Positions 28,368-37,467 of a stretch of 64,000 bases of DNA are shown here, one piece after another. The stretch is from Streptomyces fulvorobeus (lineage in GTDB: Bacteria; Actinomycetota; Actinomycetes; Streptomycetales; Streptomycetaceae), in NCBI RefSeq assembly GCF_013167895.1, contig NZ_BLWC01000001.1, positions 3,224,001 through 3,288,000 of the forward strand. Direction: 5' to 3'. A model generated the notes under the pieces. That model was not told the origin of the DNA. It saw only the letters and a list, made by a program, of their open reading frames with translations, and searched no databases. Position 1 is the first letter of the stretch. The number at the start of each line of letters is the position of its first letter. The position numbers and the translations under genes were made by a program.

Positions 28368-29734
28368 TCAGTCGAAGTGGGCGGCCAGGATCACGACGTC
28401 CTCCGTACCGCCGCCCTGGCCGGAGCCCTCCGGGAGCATCGCCCGCAGCACGTGGTCGGCGATGGCTCCCGGGTCGTGCCGGGCGGCCTTCGGTACACAG
28501 GCGGCTGCCGAGTGCAGCCGGGCGAACGCCCGGTCCATCGCGTCGCCGGTGCCCCGCAGCAGGCCGTCCGTGTAGAGGAGCACGGTCTCGCCGGGCCCGG
28601 GGGCGCACTCCACGCTCGGCGCCTCCCAGCAGGAGAGCATCCCCAGGGGCGCCGACAGGGTGGTCTCCACGAACTCGGTGCGGCGCTCGCCGATCACCAG
28701 GGGCGGGCTGTGACCGGCCCCCGCCAGCACGATCCTGCGGCGGGCGGGCTCGCAGTAGGCGAACAGCGCGGTCGCGGCCCGGGCGGGCTCGGTCAGCCGC
28801 AGCAGCAGCTCCAGATCGGAGAGTACGGCGACGGGGTCCTCGCCCTCCATCACGGCGTACGCCCGCAGACTCGCCCGGAGCCGCCCCATCGCGGCGAGCG
28901 CGCCGGGGCCCGAGCCGCCGACCGATCCGACGGCGAGACCGAGCGCCCCGTCCGGCAGCGGCAACGCGTCGTACCAGTCACCGCCGCCCTGGGGTGGCGG
29001 TCTGTGGCGGGCGGCCAGCCGGACGCCGGGAATCCGGGGCAGCCTGGTGGGCAGCAGCTCCTCGGCGAGGGTCGCCACGTCGGCGCGGGCACGTTCGAGC
29101 TCCAGCAGCCTAGCCAGGTGCTCGGTGGCGTACCGGGTGTAGAGGCCGACGAGGTGGCGCTGGCGCTCCAGTGGCTCGGCGGGTTCGTCGTAGAGCCAGA
29201 CGGCCGCCCCGAGCAGGCCCGCGGCCTCGGTGGCGAGCGGCAGGGCGTAGCTCGCGGCGTAGCCGAGCCGGGCGGCGACCTCGCGGTGACGGGGGTCGAG
29301 GTTCTCGTCGCCGAACAGGTCGGGGCTGGTCAGCGAGGTCTGCGCGCCGGGCAGTCCGTCCAGGATGCGGCCGTAGGAGGTGGCGCTGCGCGGAACGGTC
29401 TCGATGTGCCCGAGCTCCGCGTGGGCGAGCCCCAGGCCGATCGTGGTGGACGGGCCGCCCGCGGCCGGTTCGAGGACGAGGAGTCCCGCCGGGCGCCGAC
29501 GAGAGCGGCTCCGGCGTCCAGCAGCTCGCGCAGGGCGTCGTCGAGCGTATGGGTTCGGGCCAGCCGCTCGGTGAGTTCGTGCAGGGTCGTGAGGTCGGAC
29601 ACCCAGGAGGCCAGGCGGTCCTGGAGGAAGGCTCCCGGGAGAGCCGGGACGCCCGTCAAAGGCGCGGAAGTGTGCGTTGAAACAGGAACCGTAGGATCGA
29701 TTCCAGCCACTTTCGGCAGGTGAGGGGCGCTCAT
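28368..29734 (-). CDS. GAF-PP2C (SpoIIE-type) serine phosphatase, frameshifted as sequenced
   Basis: The repaired protein has about 455 residues. The N-terminal half is GAF-like, beginning WVSDLTTLHELTERLART, and the C-terminal half is a SpoIIE/RsbU PP2C phosphatase with GGDWYDALPL, GSVGGSGPGALAAM and TDGLLRGTGD. These enzymes dephosphorylate anti-anti-sigma factors in partner-switching pathways. The N-terminal 80 residues (MSAPHLPKVAG onward) are in a different frame from LLVLEPAAGG; adding one base to the CCC run at 29485-29487 (GGG on the coding strand) gives GARRGLLVLEP and joins them. The run here is only three bases long. The ATG at 29734 lacks a strong ribosome site. Confidence 0.83.
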
Positions 29735-30369
29735 GGCAGCCAGCTTTCCGACCGGTGCGATTCGCCGAATAGCATCGCAAACTCCCATGTCATTCCGCGC
29801 GGCTGGTGCATCCACATGTACACGCACAAGTAAGGCGATGTCCAGCATTGTCCGCGCCGGATCTGTGGTGTCTGCGGGGCAGTTAACTTGGCTAAAAAAA
29901 GCACCAATGACAGTTATTTGCGATCGACTGGGAGCGCTCGACAGACGGTGCCCTCGGGGTGAAGTGCCCGGGGGAGCGTCATCCGGGGCAAGCGGGGTAC
30001 GTAATCCGGGATGACCAGGAGCAGTCGTGATCGCCCTGGAACCTGGCGGCGGGCCCGGACGTCTTCACCCCTGACGGCCGAGCGCCCACCCCCCGACCGG
30101 CGGGGCTCGCACCACGGACGCAAGCGTGCGGCGCGCGCCGCACGCCAGGTAATGGGCTGGACCCGGTTCCATTCGGCTCAGCTCGGTTCGGCTCAGCTCC
30201 ACCTCTGCACGGTTCCACTCTGCTCGGCTCGGCTCACGCTCGGTACCGACGGCTTGCCCGTACCGCAGATCTGATGGGCTTGTACGCACAGCGAAGAGAC
30301 GCCCGCGTGGTGTAACGCACACGCGGTGCGATGTGGACCTCGGCGTTCAACGGAAAGGAACGAGCGCTC
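29735..30369. other. Intergenic region with A-rich tract and degenerate repeats
   Basis: This 635-base divergent region has no convincing gene. Around 29880-29930 the composition is unusually AT-rich for this genome and includes a run of seven A. At 30165-30243 it holds short imperfect repeats. Promoters for the PP2C gene and the prim-pol-like gene should lie here. Confidence 0.6.
30165..30243. repeat. Imperfect tandem repeats based on CGGCTCAGCTCGGTT
   Basis: Repeated blocks of CGGCTC, AGCTC and GGTTC alternate through about 80 bases. They are direct repeats without clear dyad symmetry, so slippage-prone low-complexity DNA is the simplest reading. Confidence 0.5.
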
Positions 30370-31053
30370 ATGCGCGAGATCCTCGGAAGGCGACGCAGGC
30401 TCCGGCTCCGGCGCAAGGGACGGCTCGCACAGCTCGACGCGGCGCTGACCTGTGCCACCGCGTGGCAGTGGCCCGTGCTGCCCGGAGCAGGACCGGCGAC
30501 GACCGGCACGCGCGGTGACCGCGGACGTGGCTGCGCCTGCCCCGACCCCGAGTGCGCCGTGCCCGGCGCACACCCCTTCGATCCCGGCCTCCTGGCCGCG
30601 ACCACGGACGAGCGCATGGTGCGGTGGTGGTGGACGAGCCGTCCGGCCGCCCCCATCATGCTGGCCACGGGCGGCAGCGCACCCTGCGCGCTGAGCCTGC
30701 CCGCGGTGGCGGGTGCCCGGGCCGTGGACGCGCTGGACGCGATGGGGCTGCGTATCGGCCCTGTGGTGGCGACGCCCACGCGGTGGTCGCTGCTGGTGGC
30801 CCCGTACACGCTGGAACGGCTCGGCGAACTGCTCCACGCCAAGGACTGGGTGCCCAGTTCCCTGCGCTTCCACGGCGAGGGCGGCTACCTCGTCCTCCCG
30901 CCGTCGGAGATCGGCGCGGGACAAGTGCGCTGGGTGCGGCCGCCGCGGCCCGGGTCGGCCGCCCCCTGGCTTCCGGACGTGGAAGCGGTGCTGGACGCCC
31001 TGGTCGAGGCGAGCACGGGTGCTCCGGACGGCGGAAGCCGGCTCTCGTACTGA
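30370..31053 (+). CDS. Bifunctional DNA primase/polymerase-like protein
   Basis: The 227-residue protein resembles the small prim-pol N-terminal domain proteins of actinomycetes. It has the cysteine-containing segment CACPDPECAVPGAHPF, then a Trp-rich segment MVRWWWTSRP and the GYLVLPPSE strand near the end. It lacks the clear DxD catalytic pair seen in true prim-pols, so it may be a regulatory or DNA-binding derivative. ATG 30370 is preceded by AAAGGAA. It is a single gene, preceded by the repeat-rich region. A second member of the family is at 53815-54708. Confidence 0.7.
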   Translation: MREILGRRRRLRLRRKGRLAQLDAALTCATAWQWPVLPGAGPATTGTRGDRGRGCACPDPECAVPGAHPFDPGLLAATTDERMVRWWWTSRPAAPIMLATGGSAPCALSLPAVAGARAVDALDAMGLRIGPVVATPTRWSLLVAPYTLERLGELLHAKDWVPSSLRFHGEGGYLVLPPSEIGAGQVRWVRPPRPGSAAPWLPDVEAVLDALVEASTGAPDGGSRLSY

Positions 31054-31218
31054 CGGACCGTCAGCACTTCCGCCACCAGCCGGCCGGCTCACTCGTACGG
31101 GTGTGAGCCGGCCCGGGATCTGCGGTGATCGGGTGCGCGGCGGCCTGGCCGCCCGCATTCCGTCGATATCGTCGGCGTACCGTCAGAATTCGGCACCCAG
31201 TCGCCAGGTGAGGCCCCG

Positions 31219-31845
31219 ATGAATCTCCGCATGGCCGGTCTCTCGGTGGCGGTCCTGTTCACCGCTCTGCTTCCGCTCGCCGCCTCGGCGGTGACGTCGG
31301 GAACGTATGAATCCGTATCGTCCGAGGCAAAATCCGCGAAGCCGCTGCTTTCTGATGCCCTTTCCGCGGAACAAGGCGGACGGGGCAGGGAACAACAGGC
31401 CGGAGATACGGACAAAAAGCCTACGGAAAAGATTTCCCCGCCCGGACTTCTGTCCGAAAGTCGGCTGCCCGCAGGCCCGGTTGGTGCCGACGCGCCGGTC
31501 TCCAGGTGCGGTCCCGAACTCACCTCCCCCCAGGGCGTCGAGGCGCAGACCTGTGTCATGACGCAGGGGCAGGACGTCTGGGCGCGCACGTACTACCGCA
31601 ACACCACAGGCGGGCAACTGCACGCGCACACCACGCTGCTGGGGCCCGGTGGGCGGGCCGTGGTGCTGCGCTGCGAGGTCGGGGCGCACGACGGGCCAGG
31701 GGTCTGCGAGACGCCGCGAGGACCTGCGCACGGTGCGGTGGACGGCTACACGGCGGTGGCGGAGTACGCGGCGGCCGGCAGGGCTGAGGATTCCCCGCTG
31801 CTCCTGCGGACCGGCAGCAGCAGGGCTTCCGCGCCCATCGGCTGA
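31219..31845 (+). CDS. Secreted protein of unknown function
   Basis: The 208-residue protein begins with a signal peptide (MAGLSVAVLFTALLPLAASA). A low-complexity polar segment (residues 30-85) follows, then a compact domain with four cysteines (SRCGPELTS, AQTCVMT, LRCEVGAHD, GVCETPRG) that could form two disulphides. AGGTGAGG precedes the ATG. The 5' part has lower GC than its neighbours. I do not recognise a family; extracytoplasmic location is the only safe inference. Confidence 0.72.
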   Translation: MNLRMAGLSVAVLFTALLPLAASAVTSGTYESVSSEAKSAKPLLSDALSAEQGGRGREQQAGDTDKKPTEKISPPGLLSESRLPAGPVGADAPVSRCGPELTSPQGVEAQTCVMTQGQDVWARTYYRNTTGGQLHAHTTLLGPGGRAVVLRCEVGAHDGPGVCETPRGPAHGAVDGYTAVAEYAAAGRAEDSPLLLRTGSSRASAPIG

Positions 31846-32133
31846 TGGCCCCGGCCTCTTCCGGCTGCCCGGGTGGTCCGCGGATGGAGCGACGCGCGCC
31901 GGGCCGGACATAGGGGCCGTTCGTCCCGTGCCTCTTCCGGGCGTCCGTCCGGCCGGGAAAAGAGGATGCCCGATCGCTGGCGACGGGGGATGCACCAGCG
32001 ACCGGGCTTCCAGAACGGTAACAAGAGATCTGCCGTTCGCAAATTGGATCCGGCCTATTCGGACAACGATTTACCCGCGAGTACGGTCGGCTGTGACGGG
32101 CGTCACCGGACCGCCCCGCCGGGGGCGTCACCG

Positions 32134-33099
32134 TCAGCTGAGCGTCACCTGGCGGTTGGTGAGCCCGCCGCGCGCACGGCGCTCCTCGGGGGTGAGCGGG
32201 GCGTCCGAAGCGAGCGCGTCGGCGAGGCGCTCCGCGAGTTCCGCGGCGGGCTTCTCGCACTCCTGCGCCCCCATCGTGCGGGGCAGGTCCCAGACCGGGA
32301 CCATCAGCCCGTGGGCCCGGAACGAGCCGACGAGGCGGGTTCCCTCACCGAGCGAGGACGTCCCGGCCGCGTGCAGCCGGGCGAGCGCGTCCAGGAGCTG
32401 CTCCTCGGGGTGCGGCATGACCCAGCGGAGGTGGTTCTTCTCCGGGGTCTCGCACCAGTACGCGGCGTCCACGCCGGAGAGCAGCGTGGTGGGCAGCGCG
32501 GCGTCGTTGGCGCGCTCCAGGGAGGCGGAGACCTCCGCGGTGGCGTTCTCGGCGTCCGGGACCCAGAACTCGAATCCGGGGTGGACGACCGGCTCGAACG
32601 GAGCACCCGCGTCGAGCACGTCCTGAAGGCGCGGACCGTCCGCCGGTACGCGCCGGGCGGCGACAGGCGAACCCGGCTCCGCCTCCAGCGCCCGCGCCAG
32701 GGTGTCCGCGAGGTCGCGGCTGAGGTCGCCCGATGAGGTGTCGTTCTGCAGGGCGAGCAGTACGGAACCGTCGTCCCGGCGCAGCGCCGGCCACGCCATG
32801 GGAAGCACCGTCGCGAGCGTCACGGACGGCACGCCGTCGGGCAGACCGCCCTTCAGTGTCAGCTCGGCGGTGGCGGCGGGCACCAGCTCGCGCAGGGCGA
32901 CCCAGTCGCATTCGCCGGAGAGCCCCTCGAAGGGGCGCTGGACCAGTTCGGTCACGGCCTGGGCGGCGGCGCGACCGTGGCACGCCTTGTAACGGCGGCC
33001 CGAACCGCACGGGCAGGGCTCGCGGGCCCCGACGACCGGGATCTCACCATCCTTGAGCTGCTGCTTCCCGGCCTTGGACTGAGGGCGCTTCTTGGCCAT
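32134..33099 (-). CDS. SEC-C motif protein (DUF5926 family)
   Basis: The 321-residue protein starts MAKKRPQSKAGKQQ and has a SEC-C zinc motif close to the N-terminus (EPCPCGSGRRYKACHG), like the C-terminal zinc finger of SecA that binds SecB. The remaining 270 residues belong, as far as I recall, to DUF5926, an actinomycete family of unknown function. GGAG lies ten bases before the ATG at 33099; an ATG three codons upstream is less well placed. No operon partner is apparent. Confidence 0.85.
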   Translation of the reverse strand: MAKKRPQSKAGKQQLKDGEIPVVGAREPCPCGSGRRYKACHGRAAAQAVTELVQRPFEGLSGECDWVALRELVPAATAELTLKGGLPDGVPSVTLATVLPMAWPALRRDDGSVLLALQNDTSSGDLSRDLADTLARALEAEPGSPVAARRVPADGPRLQDVLDAGAPFEPVVHPGFEFWVPDAENATAEVSASLERANDAALPTTLLSGVDAAYWCETPEKNHLRWVMPHPEEQLLDALARLHAAGTSSLGEGTRLVGSFRAHGLMVPVWDLPRTMGAQECEKPAAELAERLADALASDAPLTPEERRARGGLTNRQVTLS

Positions 33100-33437
33100 G
33101 GTGGGCATTCTCCCGATTGCGACAGTGCGGTCTCGGCCGCGAGCCTAGCCGTCTGCGCCACCGGTGGGGACACCTGCCGCCACTGTCCGCACGCGCCACC
33201 TGACGGCCGGACCGCTGTACGGGGTGTTCTGCGAGGTGTCCGGTGCCGTGGGAGTGAGCTGCCCGGTGCCGCCGCGCGGGCTGCTGCGGCGGCAGGTCGA
33301 TGTCGGGCGGTCGAGGGCGGCCGGTCGAGGGCGGCCGGTCGACGTGGTGCTTGGTGCCGAATCCCGTCGGATCGGTGAACTCGCGTCCAGTCGGTGAATC
33401 ACCGTCGCCTTGCGGCGGATGTCGTCAACCCGCGTCG
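33100..33437. other. Intergenic region with short tandem repeat
   Basis: No supported gene lies in these 338 bases. The short ORFs here have weak codon bias and no ribosome site. A 14-base tandem repeat lies at 33309-33342. Confidence 0.5.
33309..33342. repeat. 14-bp tandem repeat
   Basis: GGTCGAGGGCGGCC occurs at 33309-33322 and 33323-33336, followed by a third partial copy. Confidence 0.7.
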
Positions 33438-34040
33438 TCAACTCACGTCGTCGAAGGCGTCGGCCAGGCCGAGTCCGTCGATGCCTGTGAGCCCTGCGAG
33501 TCCGCCCAGCTCACCCGGTCCCTCGCGGCCGTTGAGTTCACTGAGCCCGCTGAGCCCGTCCTGGCCTTCGAGGACACCCCCCGTACGGCCGGCCGGCTGG
33601 TGCTCCTGGGCCAGCTGGGCCCAGACGGTCACCTCGCCGGAGGAGCTGTCGCGTACACCCCACTCCCGGGCGAGGGTGCTGATGATGTTGAGCCCACGAC
33701 CGCCCCGCGCGGTCACCGAAGGGGTGGCCGGGACCGGCCGGGTCGGTCCGCCGCCGTCGGTCACCTCGACGGTCAGCCCGCCCGTTCTGTCGACGCGCCA
33801 CGCGGCGCGGACATCGCCGTCACCCACTTCTGTCTGCTGCCCCAGTGGCCTGCCGTGGCGGCAGGCGTTGCTGAGAAGTTCGGAAAGGATCAGGACTGCA
33901 TCGTCGACGACCGTGTCGGCGACCCCGTTGCTGCGCAGTTGCTCGCGCATACGGTGCCGCGCCTGCCCCACGCCCGCAGGGCCATGAGGTACGGCCATGC
34001 TCGACGACGCGGGCACTTCTTGTGCCACCACCAACGCCAC
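33438..34040 (-). CDS. ATP-binding regulatory protein, anti-sigma (RsbW-like) kinase family
   Basis: The 200-residue GHKL ATPase has the N-box AVLILSELLSNACRHG, the G1 box VEVTDGGGPTRP and the G2 box GGRGLNIISTLA, as in the abundant streptomycete RsbW-like proteins. The start is placed at GTG 34040 because GGAGG lies six bases upstream; the ORF extends further without family similarity. The C-terminal 50 residues are rich in Gly, Leu and Glu with short repeats (LSGLSEL, LGGLAGLTGI) and look disordered. Partner sigma factor or anti-anti-sigma protein unknown. Confidence 0.83.
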   Translation of the reverse strand: MALVVAQEVPASSSMAVPHGPAGVGQARHRMREQLRSNGVADTVVDDAVLILSELLSNACRHGRPLGQQTEVGDGDVRAAWRVDRTGGLTVEVTDGGGPTRPVPATPSVTARGGRGLNIISTLAREWGVRDSSSGEVTVWAQLAQEHQPAGRTGGVLEGQDGLSGLSELNGREGPGELGGLAGLTGIDGLGLADAFDDVS

Positions 34041-34178
34041 CCCCGGACCTCCTTCGCCCACGCCAGGGATTGGATGCCCCAATGGACTGGACCGGAAACC
34101 GGCCAAAGGTTCGCCGGTGACGCACTCGTAACGATCGGATACGGAATGAATGCGCCGGTGCACTCCACGTAACAGGGG

Positions 34179-35009
34179 TTAAACACGTCCTAGTTGGGAC
34201 AGAACCTGTTTCGGGCGGTTCGTGATGATCGCCTCCACCCCGAGGCGTACGCACAGGTCCACGTCCGCCGGTTCGTTGACCGTCCAGACGTGTACGCGGT
34301 GGCCGGCGGCGTGCAGGCGGTCGATGTAACCGGGGTGACTGCGTACGATCCGCATCCCCGGACCGGCGATCCGGGCGCCCGCGGGGAGCCGCCGCCCGTC
34401 GCGTAGCCGCGGGGTGACGAACTGCATCAGAGAGACGGTCGGCAGTGTGGGCGCGGCGGCCTGGACGCGGTGCAGGGAACGCGCCGAGAAACTCATGACG
34501 CGTACCGGCGAGGGACCGTCAGCCGGCGGATCGTCGAGACCGAAGCGCTTGAGAAGGTGCAGCAGCCGCTCCTCGACCTGCCCCGCCCAGCGCGTGGGGT
34601 GCTTGGTCTCGATGGCCAGTTCGAGGGGCCGCCCGGCCTTCCGGGTCTCCGTGACGAGTTCGAGCAGGCGCTCCAGTGTGAGGACGGAGGTGAGTTCGCC
34701 CGACGCCGGGTCCCAGTCCGGGGACTCCTCGCGGTCCTTCCAGGAGCCGAAGTCGAGAGCGGCGAGAGCGGAGAGTTCGAGCGCGGAGACGGCGCCGCGG
34801 CCGTTGGACGTGCGGTTCACCCGGCGGTCGTGGACACAGACGAGATGTCCGTCCGCGGTGAGCCGCACATCGCACTCCAGGGCGTCGGCACCGTCCTCGA
34901 TGGCCTTCCGGTAGGCGGCCAGTGTGTGCTCGGGCGCGTCGTCCGACGCCCCGCGGTGGGCGATGACCTGGATGGGGGTGCGGATGGTGTGCTGGCGTAC
35001 GTCGGTCAC
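34179..35009 (-). CDS. Glycerophosphodiester phosphodiesterase
   Basis: The 276-residue TIM-barrel enzyme has the family motif HRGASDDAPEHTLAAY, then ALECDVRLTADGHLVCVHD with the metal ligands and catalytic His. LELAIETKHPTR and VHVWTVNEPADV are also typical. It hydrolyses glycerophosphodiesters to glycerol 3-phosphate and an alcohol. No signal peptide is visible, so it is probably cytoplasmic. The GTG at 35009 gives MTDVRQHTIRTPIQVIAHRG; the longer reading upstream is not family-like. Confidence 0.92.
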   Translation of the reverse strand: MTDVRQHTIRTPIQVIAHRGASDDAPEHTLAAYRKAIEDGADALECDVRLTADGHLVCVHDRRVNRTSNGRGAVSALELSALAALDFGSWKDREESPDWDPASGELTSVLTLERLLELVTETRKAGRPLELAIETKHPTRWAGQVEERLLHLLKRFGLDDPPADGPSPVRVMSFSARSLHRVQAAAPTLPTVSLMQFVTPRLRDGRRLPAGARIAGPGMRIVRSHPGYIDRLHAAGHRVHVWTVNEPADVDLCVRLGVEAIITNRPKQVLSQLGRV

Positions 35010-35253
35010 CGCGTCATCGTGCCACCGGTCGGCGCTGGGCGCGCACACCGTGCGGGCCGAGGCGTGAGGGAGGACATGAGGAGTACATAAGAGAGGACAT
35101 AGGGGGAGACCGTTTTGTCTGATGTAAAGATTGGTGTGCGGATGCACAGGTCCTGTTTACAGTGGCCTGACGTGCTGTGGGAAAAGCTGACCACAGACAC
35201 GTGCACAGCGGATCTCTTGCCGAAGACCGAGTGGAACCGAGGAGTAAAGAGCT

Positions 35254-36831
35254 GTGAGCACCGAGAACGAGGGCAATGAGGGCACTGCGGTCCCGGCCGT
35301 ACCGCCTGTTCCGTCCACACCTCCAGTGCCGCCGGCCGCTGCTCCCGAGGGCATGCCCCCGTCCGCGGCGCCGCAGGCCCCGGCTGTTCCCGATGAAGCG
35401 CCGCGGACTGCTGAGCGGACTGCGGAGCAGGCCCCCGCTCCGGCTTCCGGGGTCTTCGGAGCGCCTGGTGTGCCGGGGGCGTCTGGTGTGCCGCGTGCGC
35501 CTGGGGCGTCGCCCGATGGTCGGCCGCACGAGACCGCCCAGCAGCATCAGCAGCAGCCCTACTCCTCCTCTCCGCAGTCGCCCTATCAGGAGCCCGCGGG
35601 AGCGGGCGGCTGGCCGCCTCCCCCTCCGGTGATCCCCTCCTACGCCGGGGGCGGCGACTCGAACGCGGCCTGGGGTGCTCCGGCGCCGGCGCCCACTGAG
35701 CGCCCGCGCAAGCGGCGGGCGAGCGGACTGGTCGCCGCTGTGGCCGCGGCGGCACTCGTCGCCGGCGGCGTCGGCGGAGCCCTGGGTTACTGGGTGGCCG
35801 ACCGGAACGACACGGACTCCGGCACCGGATCGACCACGATCGCGGCTTCGAACAGCCCCAAGGACTTCAAGCGGGACCCGGGTACGGTCGCGGGCGTCGC
35901 GGCGAAGGCGCTGCCCAGTGTCGTGACGATCGACGCCCAGAACGGCGACGGTGAGGGCGGCTCCGGCACCGGCTTCGTGTACGACAAGGAGGGCCACATC
36001 CTCACGAACAACCACGTGGTGGCCTCGGCGGCGGACAGCGGCCAGCTGACGGCGACGTTCTCCAACGGCAAGAAGTACGACGCCGAAGTGGTCGGCCGCG
36101 CGCAGGGCTACGACGTGGCCGTACTGAAGCTGAGGAACGCGCCGGACGGACTCACCCCGCTGCCCCTCGGCAACTCCGACCAGGTGGCGGTCGGTGATTC
36201 GACCATCGCGATCGGGGCGCCGTTCGGCCTGTCCAACACAGTCACCACGGGCATCATCAGCGCGAAGGACCGCCCGGTCGCCTCCGGAGACGGCTCCAGC
36301 AGCAAGAACTCGTACATGAGCGCCCTGCAGACCGACGCCTCGATCAACCCGGGCAACTCCGGCGGTCCGCTGCTCGACGCGGGCGGCGCGGTCATCGGGA
36401 TCAACTCGGCCATCCAGTCGACCAGCGGCGGCCTGGGCCAGTCCCAGGCGGGCTCGATCGGGCTCGGCTTCGCGATCCCGGTCAACCAGGCGAAGAACGT
36501 CGCCGAGCAGCTGATCAGGACCGGCAAGCCGGTCTACCCGGTGATCGGCGCGACGGTCAGCATGGACGACGCGACGGGCGGCGCGGTCATCTCGGAGGAG
36601 GGCGCGGGCGGCACTCCGGCCGTCTCCCCCGGCGGCCCCGCGGCGAAGGCCGGCCTCAAGGGCGGCGACGTGATCACGAAGTTCAACGACACCGTCATCG
36701 AGAGCGGCCCCACCCTGATCGGCGAGATCTGGACCCACAAGCCGGGCGACAAGGTCACCTTGACCTACAAGCGCGACGGCAAGACGGCGACGGCCGAGGT
36801 CACCCTGGGCGAGCGCGAGGGCGACAGCTGA
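35254..36831 (+). CDS. HtrA/DegP-type membrane-anchored serine protease
   Basis: The 525-residue protein has four parts. Residues 1-150 are a disordered Pro/Ala/Gln-rich cytoplasmic tail, and a membrane helix (ASGLVAAVAAAALVAGGVGG) follows near residue 160. A trypsin-like domain carries His in TNNHVVAS, Asp in YDVAVLKL and Ser in NPGNSGGPL. A C-terminal PDZ domain includes PAAKAGLKGGDVITKF. HtrA proteases degrade misfolded proteins on the outer face of the membrane. GTG start 35254 follows GGAG. The upstream 240 bases, shared with the divergent GDPD gene, should hold its stress-responsive promoter, but no site is identified. Confidence 0.93.
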   Translation: MSTENEGNEGTAVPAVPPVPSTPPVPPAAAPEGMPPSAAPQAPAVPDEAPRTAERTAEQAPAPASGVFGAPGVPGASGVPRAPGASPDGRPHETAQQHQQQPYSSSPQSPYQEPAGAGGWPPPPPVIPSYAGGGDSNAAWGAPAPAPTERPRKRRASGLVAAVAAAALVAGGVGGALGYWVADRNDTDSGTGSTTIAASNSPKDFKRDPGTVAGVAAKALPSVVTIDAQNGDGEGGSGTGFVYDKEGHILTNNHVVASAADSGQLTATFSNGKKYDAEVVGRAQGYDVAVLKLRNAPDGLTPLPLGNSDQVAVGDSTIAIGAPFGLSNTVTTGIISAKDRPVASGDGSSSKNSYMSALQTDASINPGNSGGPLLDAGGAVIGINSAIQSTSGGLGQSQAGSIGLGFAIPVNQAKNVAEQLIRTGKPVYPVIGATVSMDDATGGAVISEEGAGGTPAVSPGGPAAKAGLKGGDVITKFNDTVIESGPTLIGEIWTHKPGDKVTLTYKRDGKTATAEVTLGEREGDS

Positions 36832-36903
36832 CCGGCTGACTGTCCTTCGCGCGGTCCCTCGCGTAGAGGCGGTCCGGGCGCCTGTCGGCGCGACCACGCG
36901 GTT

Positions 36904-36955
36904 TGGGTTGCCCGAGCGGCCTAGGGGACCTAAGGGGACGGCCGTAAAAGCGCAG
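36904..36955 (+). other. Degenerate tRNA-Ser 5'-half fragment
   Basis: Positions 36904-36923 match bases 38107-38126 of tRNA-Ser(TGA) exactly, covering part of the acceptor stem and the D arm. After a small insertion the similarity continues weakly to AAGGGGACGGCCGTAAAA. There is no T arm or matching 3' acceptor strand, so it cannot be a working tRNA. Confidence 0.55.
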
Positions 36956-37006
36956 GGACGGAAAAGCCTGGCGTCGGTGTCCACGGCCCCGCCCCGCACC
37001 AGGAAG

Positions 37007-37036
37007 CAGGCCCCGCTCTCGCACGAGCGGGGCCTG
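37007..37036. terminator. Hairpin terminator between convergent genes
   Basis: CAGGCCCCGCTC and GAGCGGGGCCTG form a perfect 12-bp stem with a six-base loop. It lies between the HtrA gene and the convergent secreted-protein gene and could serve both. Confidence 0.75.
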
Positions 37037-37176
37037 TCGTGGTCTGCGGGGCCTCGACCTGCTCGTCACTCTCCCCAAGGGCGTGGTCTAGGAGGACCGC
37101 GCAACGTGGATCTCTCCGAGGCCACTTCGGCAACCGTCACCTGGTTGTGGTGCGCGGCGCCCGGGGCGGGCGCACG

Positions 37177-37467
37177 TCAGCAGGTGCGCCCGACGTAATG
37201 GGCACCCTGAATCTTGCTGGCCGGACCGAGCCAGGTATTACCCGGTCCGACGCACCGCTCGTAGTCAGGCTCCAGGGCGACCCTGACATGGATGACGATC
37301 TTGGAGCCGTCCGAGGTGCAGTGATTGTAGAAGGCGTCGGTGCTGCCCTCGTAGTAGCCACATGGGGCGGCTGCCGCAGGGCTCGCGGTAGCGGGCACCG
37401 CACCGAGAGAGGTGAGCATGAGTACGGCGGAACCGAGGGCGCTGGTCACGACTCGACGAGTACGCAA
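37177..37467 (-). CDS. Small secreted protein, DUF6355-like
   Basis: The 96-residue protein has a clear signal peptide (VVTSALGSAVLMLTSLGAV, cleaved near ASPAAAA). The 60-residue mature domain has four cysteines (APCGYYEG, NHCTSDGS, YERCVGPG, GRTC at the very end), suggesting two disulphides. It resembles the DUF6355 family, which databases label natural-product biosynthesis protein; the function is not known. The start is probably a TTG at 37467, six bases after AGGAG. Confidence 0.75.
   Translation of the reverse strand: MRTRRVVTSALGSAVLMLTSLGAVPATASPAAAAPCGYYEGSTDAFYNHCTSDGSKIVIHVRVALEPDYERCVGPGNTWLGPASKIQGAHYVGRTC

Larger units (their letters stand above)
36832..37176. other. Intergenic region with tRNA-like fragment and hairpin
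   Basis: This gap follows the HtrA gene. It contains a 20-base exact match to the 5' part of the nearby tRNA-Ser (36904-36923) and a hairpin terminator (37007-37036). No gene is supported. Confidence 0.6.

Noticed and set aside
26370-29723. 1117-codon plus-strand open frame opposite pepP and the PP2C gene
   Set aside because: High-GC shadow frame: its sequence shows no family and its codon bias is that of the antisense of conserved genes.
30165-30243. Possible CRISPR array or iteron cluster
   Set aside because: Repeats are short, imperfect and contiguous without spacers; no cas genes exist in the window.
36904-36990. Possible functional tRNA upstream of the element
   Set aside because: Similarity ends after the D arm, and no anticodon arm, T arm or matching acceptor 3' strand can be drawn.
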